Numbered from the stretch's first letter, positions 7,281-15,099 are shown. The stretch is 17,125 nt of DNA from an uncultured Pedobacter sp. (GCF_946479715.1 NZ_CAMLHF010000114.1:1-17125), one strand, 5' to 3'. Translations and numbers: made by a program. Notes: a model not told the origin generated them from the letters alone.

Positions 7281-9197
7281 CTATTTTTTATCGTCTTTAA
7301 CTTCTTCAAAATCAACATCAGTAACGTTATCGCCACCATCAGCTGACTGAGCGCCATCTTGAGCTTGGGCACCACCTTCAGGTTGTGCACCGTCTTGTCC
7401 TGATTTATACATCTCTTCTGAAGCTGCATTCCATGCATTTTGCAATTCTGCTTGTGCTGTGTCAATATCAGCAAAGTTTCTTGCAGCATGTGCATCTTTA
7501 AGTTTTTTCAAACCTTCTTCAATAGGAGCTTTTTTATCAGCAGATAGTTTTTCTCCGAATTCTTTTAATTGTTTCTCAGTTGAGAAAATTAAAGCATCAG
7601 CACCGTTGATTTTTTCTGCTTCTTCTTTAGCAGTTTTATCAGCTTCTGCATTTTTCTCAGCTTCATCTTTCATTCTTTTGATCTCTTCATCAGTTAAACC
7701 TGAAGAAGCCTCAATACGAATCTTTTGCTCTTTACCAGTTGCTTTATCTTTAGCACTTACATGCAAGATACCATTTGCATCAATATCAAATGCCACTTCA
7801 ACCTGAGGAACTCCACGAGGTGCTGGTGGAATACCATCTAATATAAAACGACCAATAGTACGGTTTTGAGCCGCCATAGGACGCTCTCCTTGTAAAATAT
7901 GGATCTCTACTGAAGGTTGATTATCAGCTGCTGTAGAGAAAGTTTCTGCTTTTTTAGAAGGTATGGTTGTGTTAGCTTCAATTAATTTAGTCATTACACC
8001 ACCCATTGTTTCAATACCTAAAGAAAGAGGTGTTACATCTAATAACAATACATCTTTAACTTCTCCGGTTAAAACACCGCCTTGAATTGCAGCACCTATA
8101 GCTACTACCTCATCAGGGTTTACACCTTTAGATGGTTCTTTACCAAAGAAAGCTTTTACTGCTTCCTGGATAGCTGGAATACGTGTAGAACCACCAACTA
8201 ATATAATCTCATCGATATCACTTGTTTTTAAACCTGCATTTTTCAAAGCTGATTTACAAGGATCAATTGTACGTTTAATTAAATCGCCAGCTAATTGCTC
8301 AAATTTAGCACGGGTTAATGTTCTTACCAAGTGCTTAGGTCCTGTTGCATCAGCAGTGATGTATGGCAAGTTGATCTCAGTTGAAGTTGTGCTTGAAAGC
8401 TCAATTTTAGCTTTCTCAGCAGCCTCTTTAAGACGTTGTAAAGCCATTGGATCCTGGTGAAGATCCATGCCGTTTTCATTTTTAAATTCAGCAGCTAACC
8501 ACTCGATAATGATATGATCAAAGTCATCACCACCCAGGTGAGTATCACCATCTGTAGATTTTACTTCAAATACACCATCACCTAATTCTAATACAGAAAC
8601 GTCATGAGTACCACCACCGCAGTCAAACACAACAATTTTCATATCCTTGTGTGCTTTATCTAATCCATAAGCTAAAGCAGCTGCAGTTGGCTCGTTAATA
8701 ATACGTTTAACAGTTAAACCTGCAATTTCTCCAGCTTCTTTTGTTGCCTGACGTTGAGCGTCATTAAAATAAGCAGGAACAGTAATAACCGCTTCAGTTA
8801 CTTCATGACCTAAGAAATCTTCTGCAGTTTTTTTCATTTTCTGCAAAATCATCGCAGAAATTTCTTGTGGTGTATATTTACGGTCGTCAATTTCAACCCT
8901 TGGAGTATTGTTATCACCTTTAACTACCTTATAAGGTACACGTGATGATTCTTTAGAAACTTCAGCAAAACTGCTTCCCATAAAGCGCTTTATTGAAGAT
9001 ATTGTTTTTGTTGGGTTAGTAATTGCCTGACGCTTTGCCGGCTCGCCTACTTTACGCTCACCATTTTCTGCAAAAGCAACAATGGAAGGTGTAGTGCGTT
9101 TACCCTCGCTGTTGGCTATAACTACAGGTTCGTTACCTTCCATTACGGCTACGCAAGAGTTTGTTGTTCCTAAGTCTATACCAATAATTTTTGACAT
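7281..9197 (-). CDS. dnaK: Molecular chaperone DnaK (Hsp70)
   Basis: ATP-dependent cytoplasmic chaperone that binds and releases unfolded peptides with DnaJ and GrpE. At 638 residues it is full length. The nucleotide-binding domain shows [11 protein letters not shown] (6-16), the [17 protein letters not shown] block (~141-157), the phosphate-2 loop FDCGGGTHD (~192-200) and GGSTRIP (~336-342). The interdomain linker [13 protein letters not shown] (~383-395) is followed by the substrate-binding domain and an alpha-helical lid. The end is a Gln/Gly/Ala-rich disordered tail closing with [12 protein letters not shown], the usual bacterial form. In phosphate-2, Cys and His replace the Leu and Phe common in proteobacteria, a variant I recall from Bacteroidetes. 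No grpE, dnaJ or hrcA is adjacent and no CIRCE repeat is visible. Confidence 0.99.
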   Translation of the reverse strand: MSKIIGIDLGTTNSCVAVMEGNEPVVIANSEGKRTTPSIVAFAENGERKVGEPAKRQAITNPTKTISSIKRFMGSSFAEVSKESSRVPYKVVKGDNNTPRVEIDDRKYTPQEISAMILQKMKKTAEDFLGHEVTEAVITVPAYFNDAQRQATKEAGEIAGLTVKRIINEPTAAALAYGLDKAHKDMKIVVFDCGGGTHDVSVLELGDGVFEVKSTDGDTHLGGDDFDHIIIEWLAAEFKNENGMDLHQDPMALQRLKEAAEKAKIELSSTTSTEINLPYITADATGPKHLVRTLTRAKFEQLAGDLIKRTIDPCKSALKNAGLKTSDIDEIILVGGSTRIPAIQEAVKAFFGKEPSKGVNPDEVVAIGAAIQGGVLTGEVKDVLLLDVTPLSLGIETMGGVMTKLIEANTTIPSKKAETFSTAADNQPSVEIHILQGERPMAAQNRTIGRFILDGIPPAPRGVPQVEVAFDIDANGILHVSAKDKATGKEQKIRIEASSGLTDEEIKRMKDEAEKNAEADKTAKEEAEKINGADALIFSTEKQLKEFGEKLSADKKAPIEEGLKKLKDAHAARNFADIDTAQAELQNAWNAASEEMYKSGQDGAQPEGGAQAQDGAQSADGGDNVTDVDFEEVKDDKK

Positions 9198-9248
9198 GCT
9201 ATTTTATCTATGTTTATGTTTATGAAATCTTATTATTTACATCTGTTC

Positions 9249-9264
9249 AACAAGCAATGTGCCA
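9249..9264 (-). promoter_or_regulatory. Sigma-54-like -24/-12 element upstream of dnaK
   Basis: Read on the minus strand this is TGGCAC-N5-TTGTT. It matches the RpoN consensus TGGCAC-N5-TTGCW except for one base in the -12 box, with the normal 10 nt between the GG and the -12 dinucleotide. The predicted start would be near 9240, a 40-45 nt leader before the dnaK ATG at 9197. A competing vegetative candidate is TTG (9306-9308), an 18-nt spacer and TATTTTTT (9280-9287), which lacks the final G. Confidence 0.4.
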
Positions 9265-9276
9265 ATAGGGTTTTGG

Positions 9277-9296
9277 CAGAAAAAATAGTTTTTCTG
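9277..9296. repeat. 20-bp palindrome upstream of dnaK
   Basis: CAGAAAAA and TTTTTCTG form a perfect 8-bp inverted repeat around a 4-nt centre, about 80-100 bases upstream of the dnaK start. It could be a regulator-binding site. It overlaps the -7 box of the weak vegetative promoter candidate (9280-9287). It does not resemble the HrcA CIRCE element. Confidence 0.55.
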
Positions 9297-9331
9297 TAAG
9301 ATTTTCAATATAAAATTGTCCGAATTACATC

Positions 9332-9368
9332 ATAAAAATGTGACAGTATGACAGAATGCTGTTACATT
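9332..9368 (-). terminator. Possible terminator after methyltransferase gene
   Basis: On the minus strand, AATGTAACAG and CTGTCACATT pair with one mismatch across a 12-nt loop and run into five T. The first arm overlaps the methyltransferase stop at 9362. The stem is AT-rich, so this is a weaker terminator than the others in the window. Confidence 0.5.
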
Positions 9369-10552
9369 TCGTCTTTCAAGAGTCTTTCCAAGTGATGATA
9401 ACCAATTCCAAAATAAGTCTTAGTCTGCTGTATCTGAGCTAGTATTTCGGTTTTTCTACTCTTAGCAATCTCTCCTTTTATACCAACCACCAAAACATTC
9501 TTTGGAGTATGAACATCCGAAATGAATTCGAATATTTTAGTTTTATACCCAAAATACTCCAATACCAATGCCCTGATCCCGTCAGTTATCATTTCTGCCT
9601 GGCGCTCCATGAATATTCCATATTTAGTTAAAAAAGAAACATCGTTTTTAGCTTTACCTTTTTCCATTTCTCTTCTGATCTGTTTATGACAGCAAGGTGC
9701 AACAACAATTAATTCTGCTTTAGTCTTTATTCCTTTATAGATCGCATCATCAGTAGCCGTATCACAAGCGTGTAAGGCTATTAACAAATCAATTGAATCA
9801 GTATTATAATTATCGATGGTGCCTTCCACAAAACACAATTGATTAAAGTTCGATTTTTCAGCAATGCTATTGCATAACTGTACCATGTCTTCTCTAAACT
9901 CAACGCCTACCATATTCACATTTTGATTAAGTACATTATGCAAATAATCGTAAAGGGCAAAAGTAAGGTACCCCTTACCCGATCCCATGTCCACAACATT
10001 TCGGACTTTAGCATCTGGCAGTTCTTTAATCAAAGAACTTAAAATTTCAATATACTGATTAATCTGTCTGTACTTATCCTGAGAATTTTTGAACACATTC
10101 CCCTCTTGATCCGTAACCTTTAGCTCTTGTAAATAAGTTTTCCCAGCTGGCTTTATAATTCTTTTCTTCTCTTTATCATGGGCCAAACTTGGTTTGATAT
10201 TAGAAGCATTTTGTCTTCCCCTTAAAGAAATGGTTCCCTTTTTCCCATGCTCTACAATTATTTCTTTATTAGTGGTGAAAAGGGTGCAGATTCTAAAATC
10301 ATTACTGATCAAATTCTTAATTAAATCAGTACCATCCTGTATGCTTAAATTCTTAAATATATCCCGGGTTTTATAACGATAATTAAAAGAAAGCATCTCA
10401 ACTCGCTTAATCTTTACTCTTCGAACATAGATATTCTTAAGTTCTTTTTCATTGCCCTGGTAATTTCCTAAAGATGCTTTTAGAAATAGATTTAAAGAAA
10501 TACTTTCTGATAATTGATCCAGAAATTGCTGGATACTAAGTTGATTCGACAT
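9362..10552 (-). CDS. SAM-dependent methyltransferase (Methyltransf_32-like)
   Basis: A 396-residue protein with a class I methyltransferase core in its middle and end. Motif I is VVDMGSGKGYLTFAL (186-200), which binds S-adenosylmethionine. An acidic loop-2 region is GVEFR (216-220), ALHACDTATDDA spans 259-270, and VAPCCHKQIRREM (284-296) is the family signature. The HACD and APCCHK blocks fit the PF13679 type seen in the METTL25/GSTCD group, whose targets are mostly unknown. Residues 1-135 precede the core, rich in basic and hydroxyl residues; I do not recognise a domain there, though it might bind RNA. It lies between rplQ and dnaK with its own probable promoter. The substrate is not inferable. 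Confidence 0.88.
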   Translation of the reverse strand: MSNQLSIQQFLDQLSESISLNLFLKASLGNYQGNEKELKNIYVRRVKIKRVEMLSFNYRYKTRDIFKNLSIQDGTDLIKNLISNDFRICTLFTTNKEIIVEHGKKGTISLRGRQNASNIKPSLAHDKEKKRIIKPAGKTYLQELKVTDQEGNVFKNSQDKYRQINQYIEILSSLIKELPDAKVRNVVDMGSGKGYLTFALYDYLHNVLNQNVNMVGVEFREDMVQLCNSIAEKSNFNQLCFVEGTIDNYNTDSIDLLIALHACDTATDDAIYKGIKTKAELIVVAPCCHKQIRREMEKGKAKNDVSFLTKYGIFMERQAEMITDGIRALVLEYFGYKTKIFEFISDVHTPKNVLVVGIKGEIAKSRKTEILAQIQQTKTYFGIGYHHLERLLKDEM

Positions 10553-10569
10553 GAAATATTATTACGATA

Positions 10570-10599
10570 CAAAGATAGTTTTTGAAAAGCAAAAAAAAA
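10570..10599 (-). promoter_or_regulatory. Probable promoter for the methyltransferase gene
   Basis: On the minus strand the -7 box TATCTTTG (10570-10577) fits TAnnTTTG exactly. The -33 position, 19 nt upstream, falls inside the T-tract of the rplQ terminator and reads TTT instead of TTG. A start near 10563 leaves about 11 nt before the ATG. Confidence 0.5.
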
Positions 10600-10621
10600 G
10601 TCGGTTCAAATTGAACCGACT
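10591..10621 (-). terminator. Rho-independent terminator of the alpha operon (after rplQ)
   Basis: On the minus strand an 11-bp perfect stem with core AGTCGGTTCAA (10599-10609 with 10611-10621) and a single unpaired central base is followed by eight or nine T. It starts 22 nt after the rplQ stop. In practice the hairpin would open a few central pairs to make a loop. Confidence 0.95.
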
Positions 10622-10643
10622 CTTATATTCTGATTGGGGAATA

Positions 10644-11186
10644 TTATTCTCCTTTATCTTCTTTTGTTTCTTCAGCAGCTGGTGCTTCTTCTACAACTTC
10701 TTCGGCCTTAACCTCTTCAGCTTTAACTTCTTCTGTTTTTGCTGCAGGAGCATCAGATTTTTTAGCTTTGCTTCTACCACGACGAGTAGTTTTCTTTTCA
10801 GCTGAATCTGCTTCTTTGCCGTACACTTCGTTATAATCAACTAATTCGATTAATGCCATTTCAGCATTATCACCTAGACGATTGTTTAACTTAATGATCC
10901 TGGTGTAACCACCTGGACGGCTAGCAACTTTCGCCGCAACATCACGGAACAATTCAGTAACAGTTTCTTTATCTTGTAAGTAACCGAAAACAATACGACG
11001 AGAGTGCGTAGTATCAGTTTTTGATTTTGTGATAAGAGGTTCAACATACATACGCAAAGCTTTCGCTTTTGCTAAAGTTGTTGAGATTCTCTTATGTTTA
11101 ATTAACGATGAAGCCATGTTAGCCAACATCGCCTTACGATGTGAATCTGTTCTTCCTAAGTGATTTACTTTTTTACCGTGTCTCAT
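10644..11186 (-). CDS. rplQ: 50S ribosomal protein L17 with extended acidic tail
   Basis: Large-subunit protein bL17, recognised by [20 protein letters not shown] at the start, the [18 protein letters not shown] block (~28-45) and the [26 protein letters not shown] region (~90-115). The core ends near residue 122. The remaining ~58 residues are an extension: first basic ([13 protein letters not shown]), then a Glu/Ala/Lys-rich run with three near-identical EEVKA units. Length is 180 residues against roughly 115-130 in most bacteria; long tails are familiar in Bacteroidetes. It is last in the alpha operon, after rpoA, with a 92-nt gap that may fold. Confidence 0.98.
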   Translation of the reverse strand: MRHGKKVNHLGRTDSHRKAMLANMASSLIKHKRISTTLAKAKALRMYVEPLITKSKTDTTHSRRIVFGYLQDKETVTELFRDVAAKVASRPGGYTRIIKLNNRLGDNAEMALIELVDYNEVYGKEADSAEKKTTRRGRSKAKKSDAPAAKTEEVKAEEVKAEEVVEEAPAAEETKEDKGE

Positions 11187-11201
11187 TTTTAAATTTATTC
11201 A

Positions 11202-11244
11202 GTGTATACCGTCTCTATGAAATTAATCTGAGGGAATTATACAC
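11202..11244 (-). repeat. Inverted repeat in the rpoA-rplQ spacer
   Basis: GTGTATA (11238-11244 read on the minus strand) and TATACAC (11202-11208) form a 7-bp perfect closing stem around 29 nt, which contains a weaker CCCTC/GAG pairing. This lies just upstream of the L17 start and could be a leader structure. The AT-rich stem makes it modest evidence. Confidence 0.35.
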
Positions 11245-11278
11245 TATTAACAATATTATAATTTATGCTTGTAGCCTA

Positions 11279-12271
11279 TTATTCCTCGTCCAATTTGAAC
11301 TTAGACAAGTTCATTCCAAAAGATAAACTTTTAGATTTAACAAGCTCTTGTATCTCTGTTAAAGATTTTTTACCGAAGTTTCTGAATTTTAACATATCAG
11401 CAACATCATAAGAAACCAAATCAGCTAAAGTACGAATATCAGCTGCTTTTAAGCAATTCAATGCACGAACTGATAAATCTAAATCAACTAATTCAGTTTT
11501 TAAGATCTTACGCATATGCAAGATTTCCTCATCAACTTCCTTAGTTTCTTCTTTAGCTTGAGATTCTAATACCAAATTCTCATCAGAGAACAACATGAAG
11601 TGCTGGATTAAGATCTTAGCAGCTTCTTTTAGTGCCTCTTCAGGATGAATAGATCCATCAGTAGAGATATCTAATATTAATTTTTCGTAATCTGTCTTTT
11701 GTTCAACACGATAGTTTTCAATCGTATATTTTACATTTTTCATTGGAGTGAAAATCGAATCTATCGCTATAACTCCAACTACAGCATCATTAATTTTGTT
11801 CTCTTCTGCTGGTACATAACCACGTCCTTTATTAATGGTCAATTCCACCTCTAAAGTAACAGATTTCTCCATGTTACAGATAACGAAATCTGGATTAAGA
11901 ACCTCAAAGTTATTAGAGAATTTAGTAATGTCTCCTGCAGCAAATTGCTCCTGGCCATTTACTACAATAAAAACCTTCTCAGAATCGCCTGAATCACCAA
12001 CTTTTTTAAAACGCACTTGTTTTAAATTAAGAATGATTTCGGTCAAATCCTCTACAACACCTTTCATTGTAGAAAACTCATGAGATACGCCAGAAAAACG
12101 AATACTTGTAATGGCATAACCTTCTAAAGAAGAAAGTAATATTCTTCTTAGGGCATTACCAATTGTTACACCGAAACCGGGCTCTAAAGGACGAAATTCA
12201 AATATACCATCGAAATCAGTTGATTTCTGCATGATTACCTTATCGGGTTTCTGAAATGCTAAAATTGCCAT
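11279..12271 (-). CDS. rpoA: DNA-directed RNA polymerase subunit alpha
   Basis: Alpha subunit (330 residues), which dimerises to start polymerase assembly. The N-terminal domain contains [23 protein letters not shown] near residues 29-51, the classic dimer/assembly segment. After a short charged linker (~235-250, [10 protein letters not shown]), the C-terminal domain carries [22 protein letters not shown]. The Arg there corresponds to E. coli R265, which contacts UP elements and CRP. The helix-hairpin-helix [16 protein letters not shown] follows. A terminator-like hairpin lies in its 76-nt leader, between it and rpsD. It is followed by rplQ, the normal alpha-operon order. Confidence 0.99.
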   Translation of the reverse strand: MAILAFQKPDKVIMQKSTDFDGIFEFRPLEPGFGVTIGNALRRILLSSLEGYAITSIRFSGVSHEFSTMKGVVEDLTEIILNLKQVRFKKVGDSGDSEKVFIVVNGQEQFAAGDITKFSNNFEVLNPDFVICNMEKSVTLEVELTINKGRGYVPAEENKINDAVVGVIAIDSIFTPMKNVKYTIENYRVEQKTDYEKLILDISTDGSIHPEEALKEAAKILIQHFMLFSDENLVLESQAKEETKEVDEEILHMRKILKTELVDLDLSVRALNCLKAADIRTLADLVSYDVADMLKFRNFGKKSLTEIQELVKSKSLSFGMNLSKFKLDEE

Positions 12272-12310
12272 TTATAATGTTTTTAGATCGTTATTAAAAT
12301 TATGCAACGT

Positions 12311-12340
12311 AAAAAATTAATTGCCCGTAGGCAATTAATT
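12311..12340 (-). terminator. Terminator-like hairpin between rpsD and rpoA (possible attenuator)
   Basis: On the minus strand an 11-bp perfect stem, AATTAATTGCC with GGCAATTAATT, encloses the loop TACG and runs directly into a T-tract. It sits 7 nt after the rpsD stop and ~43 nt before the rpoA ATG. The shape is that of an intrinsic terminator, but it lies inside an operon whose downstream genes are essential, so partial termination or RNA processing is more likely than full stop. Confidence 0.7.
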
Positions 12341-12347
12341 AAATATA

Positions 12348-12956
12348 TTACTTAGAGTATAACTCTACTATAAGGTTTTCTTTGATGTTTTCTGGTATCT
12401 CATCACGATTAGGATAAGCTAAAAATTTACCAGTTAACTCATTCGCATTCCAATCTAACCAATTGAATTTATTGATTACTCTTCCTGCTACAGAATTAGT
12501 GATTGCTTCTAATGTTTTTGATTTCTCGCGAACTGCAACAACATCTCCAGCTTTTAATTGATATGAAGGGATATTTACTACTTCACCGTTAACTGTTACG
12601 TGTTTATGGCTAACTAACTGACGAGCAGCTGAACGTGTAGTAGCAATACCTAATCTGTATACTGTATTATCTAAACGAGCCTCTAATAATTGCAATAAGT
12701 TATCTCCTGTAATTCCTTCGCGAGAAGACGCTTTGGTAAACAAGTTACGGAACTGACGCTCCAATACACCATAAGTATATTTAACTTTTTGCTTTTCCAT
12801 TAATTGAACTGCGTATTCAGATTGTTTTCCTCTTCTTTTTGAGGCACCGTGCTGCCCAGGAGGATAATTTTTTCTATCTAATACTTTATCAGGGCCGAAA
12901 ATTGGCTCTCTGAATTTACGCGCGATTTTGGACTTTGGTCCTGTATATCTTGCCAT
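12348..12956 (-). CDS. rpsD: 30S ribosomal protein S4 (zinc-free form)
   Basis: Primary 16S rRNA-binding protein uS4, 202 residues. I start it at the ATG giving [18 protein letters not shown], the universal beginning; an upstream in-frame ATG at 12983 would add nine residues not seen in the family. The S4 RNA-binding domain is [30 protein letters not shown] (about 90-120), followed by [14 protein letters not shown]. There is no cysteine anywhere, so this is the zinc-independent form. In E. coli S4 represses the alpha operon, and in Bacillus it binds its own leader. Inverted repeats upstream (12966-13012) may serve such control here, which is inference. Confidence 0.98.
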   Translation of the reverse strand: MARYTGPKSKIARKFREPIFGPDKVLDRKNYPPGQHGASKRRGKQSEYAVQLMEKQKVKYTYGVLERQFRNLFTKASSREGITGDNLLQLLEARLDNTVYRLGIATTRSAARQLVSHKHVTVNGEVVNIPSYQLKAGDVVAVREKSKTLEAITNSVAGRVINKFNWLDWNANELTGKFLAYPNRDEIPENIKENLIVELYSK

Positions 12957-12965
12957 TGCTTTTTG

Positions 12966-13012
12966 TTTTAAAGTATCATGCAACCTGAAGCTGCAGACTC
13001 TTAGCTTTAAAA
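12966..13012 (-). repeat. Nested inverted repeats in the rpsD leader
   Basis: On the minus strand TTTTAAAG (13005-13012) pairs perfectly with CTTTAAAA (12966-12973), and an inner AAGCT/AGCTT pair shares the AAG bases with it. The two pairings therefore compete. They fill the 65-nt spacer before the rpsD start. Confidence 0.4.
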
Positions 13013-13021
13013 ATTAATAAA

Positions 13022-13411
13022 TTAAACTCTTCTCTTCTTAGGAGGACGACATCCATTGTGTGGAAGCGGCGTAATATCTTTGATAGAGGTTACTTCGATA
13101 CCTGAAACCTGCAATGTTCTAATTGCAGACTCACGACCTGAACCTGGACCTTTAACAAAAACTTCTACTTTACGTAGACCTAAATCAAATGCTACTTTAC
13201 CGCAATCAGATGCAGCTTGACCTGCTGCATATGGAGTGTTCTTTTTAGAACCCTTGAATCCCATTTTACCTGCAGAAGACCATGAAATCGTTTGACCGTT
13301 GTTGTTTGTCAAGGTAACAATGATATTGTTAAAAGTAGCATTGATGTGGGCCTGACCAACAGGCTCAATAACAACAATACGCTTTTTGGTAACTTTTTTA
13401 CTCTTAGCCAT
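13022..13411 (-). CDS. rpsK: 30S ribosomal protein S11
   Basis: Small-subunit platform protein uS11, 129 residues, contacting 16S rRNA near the E site and the mRNA Shine-Dalgarno region. Recognised by [15 protein letters not shown] (~22-36), [15 protein letters not shown] (~64-78), [18 protein letters not shown] (~84-101) and the invariant C-terminal [13 protein letters not shown]. The basic N-terminus [11 protein letters not shown] is normal. It follows rpsM by 22 nt and precedes rpsD by 65 nt in the usual alpha-operon order. Confidence 0.99.
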   Translation of the reverse strand: MAKSKKVTKKRIVVIEPVGQAHINATFNNIIVTLTNNNGQTISWSSAGKMGFKGSKKNTPYAAGQAASDCGKVAFDLGLRKVEVFVKGPGSGRESAIRTLQVSGIEVTSIKDITPLPHNGCRPPKKRRV

Positions 13412-13433
13412 AATTATTATTCAGTACTAATTT

Positions 13434-13811
13434 TTATTTAGTAGCTTTTTTCTTGTTCGCAACTGTTTTTCTCTTGCCTTTACGTGTACGAGAGTTGTTT
13501 TTAGTACGCTGACCACGCACAGGTAAACCTTTTCTGTGACGTAAACCACGGTAACAACCAATGTCCATTAAACGTTTGATGTTTAATTGAACCTCTGAAC
13601 GTAAAGCTCCTTCAACTTTTACGCCGTCGTTTATAATGGTACGGATTGCTGATAATTCATCATCAGACCAGTCCTGTACTTTTTTGCTTAAATCGATACC
13701 TGCCTCAGTTAATATACGTTGTGCAGTTGATCTACCTATTCCGAAGATATAAGTTAATCCAATTTCGCCTCTTTTGTTTCTTGGTAAATCAATACCTGAT
13801 ATCCTTGCCAT
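13434..13811 (-). CDS. rpsM: 30S ribosomal protein S13
   Basis: Small-subunit head protein uS13, 125 residues, forming intersubunit bridges and touching P-site tRNA with its C-terminal tail. It begins [27 protein letters not shown] and carries the helix-two-turn-helix region with [13 protein letters not shown]. The RNA-binding part is [19 protein letters not shown] (~87-105), and the tail is strongly basic ([15 protein letters not shown]). It follows rpmJ after 83 nt, a spacer with only a weak 6-bp inverted repeat (GATTGA/TCAATC). In E. coli S4 represses the alpha operon at this leader; no clear equivalent is seen here. Confidence 0.99.
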   Translation of the reverse strand: MARISGIDLPRNKRGEIGLTYIFGIGRSTAQRILTEAGIDLSKKVQDWSDDELSAIRTIINDGVKVEGALRSEVQLNIKRLMDIGCYRGLRHRKGLPVRGQRTKNNSRTRKGKRKTVANKKKATK

Positions 13812-13894
13812 ATTTGTACTAAATGTTTGATTATTTGATTAAACGACAGATTGAGTAACCTGTACATTCAATCCAATCATACTTCAATAATTTC

Positions 13895-14011
13895 TTAACC
13901 TTGACGTTGCTTAAACTTAGGGTTTTTCTTGTTTATAACGTAAAGTTTACCTTTACGACGAATAACCTTGCAATCAGCACTACGTTTTTTAATTGATGAC
14001 CTAACTTTCAT
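13895..14011 (-). CDS. rpmJ: 50S ribosomal protein L36 (zinc-free form)
   Basis: A 38-residue large-subunit protein bL36, beginning [10 protein letters not shown] and ending [12 protein letters not shown]. The core motif [12 protein letters not shown] identifies it. The standard zinc-binding form has three Cys and one His. Here only one Cys (position 14) remains; the others are replaced by Ser/Ala-type and Asn residues, and the His by Phe. This is therefore the C-minus, zinc-independent form. The start lies one base after the infA stop, so the two are probably translationally coupled. Confidence 0.97.
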   Translation of the reverse strand: MKVRSSIKKRSADCKVIRRKGKLYVINKKNPKFKQRQG

Positions 14012-14012
14012 T

Positions 14013-14231
14013 TTATTTATATCTATAAGTAATCCTGCCCTTTGATAAATCGTAAGGCGACATCTCTAATTTTACTTTATCTCCGGGTAAAATTTTGATG
14101 TAGTGCATCCTCATTTTCCCCGAAATATGAGCTATTATCTCATGTCCATTCTCTAGTTCAACTCTGAACATGGCATTCGATAATGCTTCTTTTATTACAC
14201 CGTCTTGTTCAATTGAGGCTTGTTTAGCCAT
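14013..14231 (-). CDS. infA: Translation initiation factor IF-1
   Basis: A 72-residue OB-fold protein that occupies the ribosomal A site during initiation with IF-2 and IF-3. The whole chain matches the family: [67 protein letters not shown] in sequence, then TYRYK at the end. Length is exactly typical. Its stop is one base upstream of the rpmJ start. A 71-nt spacer separates it from map and contains a promoter-like box. The map-infA-rpmJ-rpsM order is the usual one in Bacteroidetes and Firmicutes. Confidence 0.99.
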   Translation of the reverse strand: MAKQASIEQDGVIKEALSNAMFRVELENGHEIIAHISGKMRMHYIKILPGDKVKLEMSPYDLSKGRITYRYK

Positions 14232-14275
14232 ATAATATTGATTTTTACTTAATTAGCTGCTATTAAACAGGGTTG

Positions 14276-14283
14276 CAAAATTA
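14276..14283 (-). promoter_or_regulatory. Possible internal promoter -7 box before infA
   Basis: On the minus strand TAATTTTG fits TAnnTTTG exactly and continues as CAACC, the same TTTGCAACC string seen in the rplO promoter. The -33 triplet 19 nt upstream reads TAA (the map stop), not TTG, so the match is half complete. A start near 14269 would leave a ~38-nt leader for infA. Confidence 0.4.
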
Positions 14284-14302
14284 AATAAAAAATTTTAATT
14301 AT

Positions 14303-15088
14303 TTACTTTTTTTCTATTAAAACTTCTTCAATTAAAGAAAAGGTTGATAAAACATCTGCTTTCCCCTTTTTTACAGCCACTGTATGTTCAAAATGTGCAG
14401 AAGGTCTATTGTCATTACTGGTTACTGTCCAGCCATCAGACCAAAACTTCACTCCGGCAGTGCCGGCATTTATCATTGGTTCTATTGCTATAACCATCCC
14501 CTCTTCCAGCTTAATCCCACTACCACGTTTACCGTAGTTAGGAACCTCTGGTTTTTCATGCAATTTAACCCCTACTCCGTGCCCTACCAGCTCCCTTACT
14601 ACACCAAAACCATTCTTCTCTGCCAGGTCCTGAACAGCGAAACCAATATCACCAATTCTGGAACCTACAACTGCCTTTTCTACAGCCAGTCGTAAACACT
14701 CCTGAGTTACTTCAACCAACATCTTCTTCTCTGCACTTACTTCTCCAATTGAAAATGTATATGCCGAATCACCAAAATAGTTGTTCTTAATAACCCCGCA
14801 ATCCACTGAGATAAGATCACCTTCCTGAATCACATAATCACTCGGAAATCCATGAACAACTTGTTCATTGGGTGAAATACAAAGCGAATACGGAAAGCCG
14901 TTATAATTCAAAAAAGCAGGTATTGCGCCATGATCCTTAATAAAAGTCTCAGCCAGCTGATCTAACTTTTTGGTTGTAACACCTGGCTGAATAACTTTTG
15001 CTACTTCAGCTAGTGTTTTCGACACCAGCAAAGAGCTTTCTCTTATTAATTCTATCTCCTCAAGGGATTTATAATAGATCTTAGACAT
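14303..15088 (-). CDS. map: Methionine aminopeptidase, type I
   Basis: Removes the initiator Met from new proteins on or near the ribosome, using two divalent metal ions. All five metal ligands are visible: D96 (SVDCGVI), D107 (FGDSAYTF), H170 (LVGHGVG), E203 (AIEPM) and E234 (HFEHTVAV). The substrate-binding H79 is in VVHGFP. It is 261 residues long with no N-terminal extension, so type Ia, and has no insertion of the type II kind. It follows secY by 11 nt, as in Firmicutes and Bacteroidetes, but adk, which sits between the two in Bacillus, is absent. Confidence 0.99.
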   Translation of the reverse strand: MSKIYYKSLEEIELIRESSLLVSKTLAEVAKVIQPGVTTKKLDQLAETFIKDHGAIPAFLNYNGFPYSLCISPNEQVVHGFPSDYVIQEGDLISVDCGVIKNNYFGDSAYTFSIGEVSAEKKMLVEVTQECLRLAVEKAVVGSRIGDIGFAVQDLAEKNGFGVVRELVGHGVGVKLHEKPEVPNYGKRGSGIKLEEGMVIAIEPMINAGTAGVKFWSDGWTVTSNDNRPSAHFEHTVAVKKGKADVLSTFSLIEEVLIEKK

Positions 15089-15099
15089 TCTTTCTTCTA

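Noticed and set aside
7459..7806. Serine/alanine-rich open frame on the plus strand inside dnaK
   Set aside because: Composition is that of an antisense frame of the Glu/Lys-rich dnaK lid; no start context or family match.
9198..9361. CIRCE (HrcA) operator upstream of dnaK
   Set aside because: The TTAGCACTC/GAGTGCTAA pair is not present in either orientation.
12957..12983. Longer start for S4 adding nine residues
   Set aside because: The MARYTGPK start is universal in the family and the extra residues match nothing.
13812..13894. S4-type repressor structure before rpsM
   Set aside because: Only a 6-bp GATTGA/TCAATC pair is visible; no pseudoknot-like arrangement could be supported by eye.
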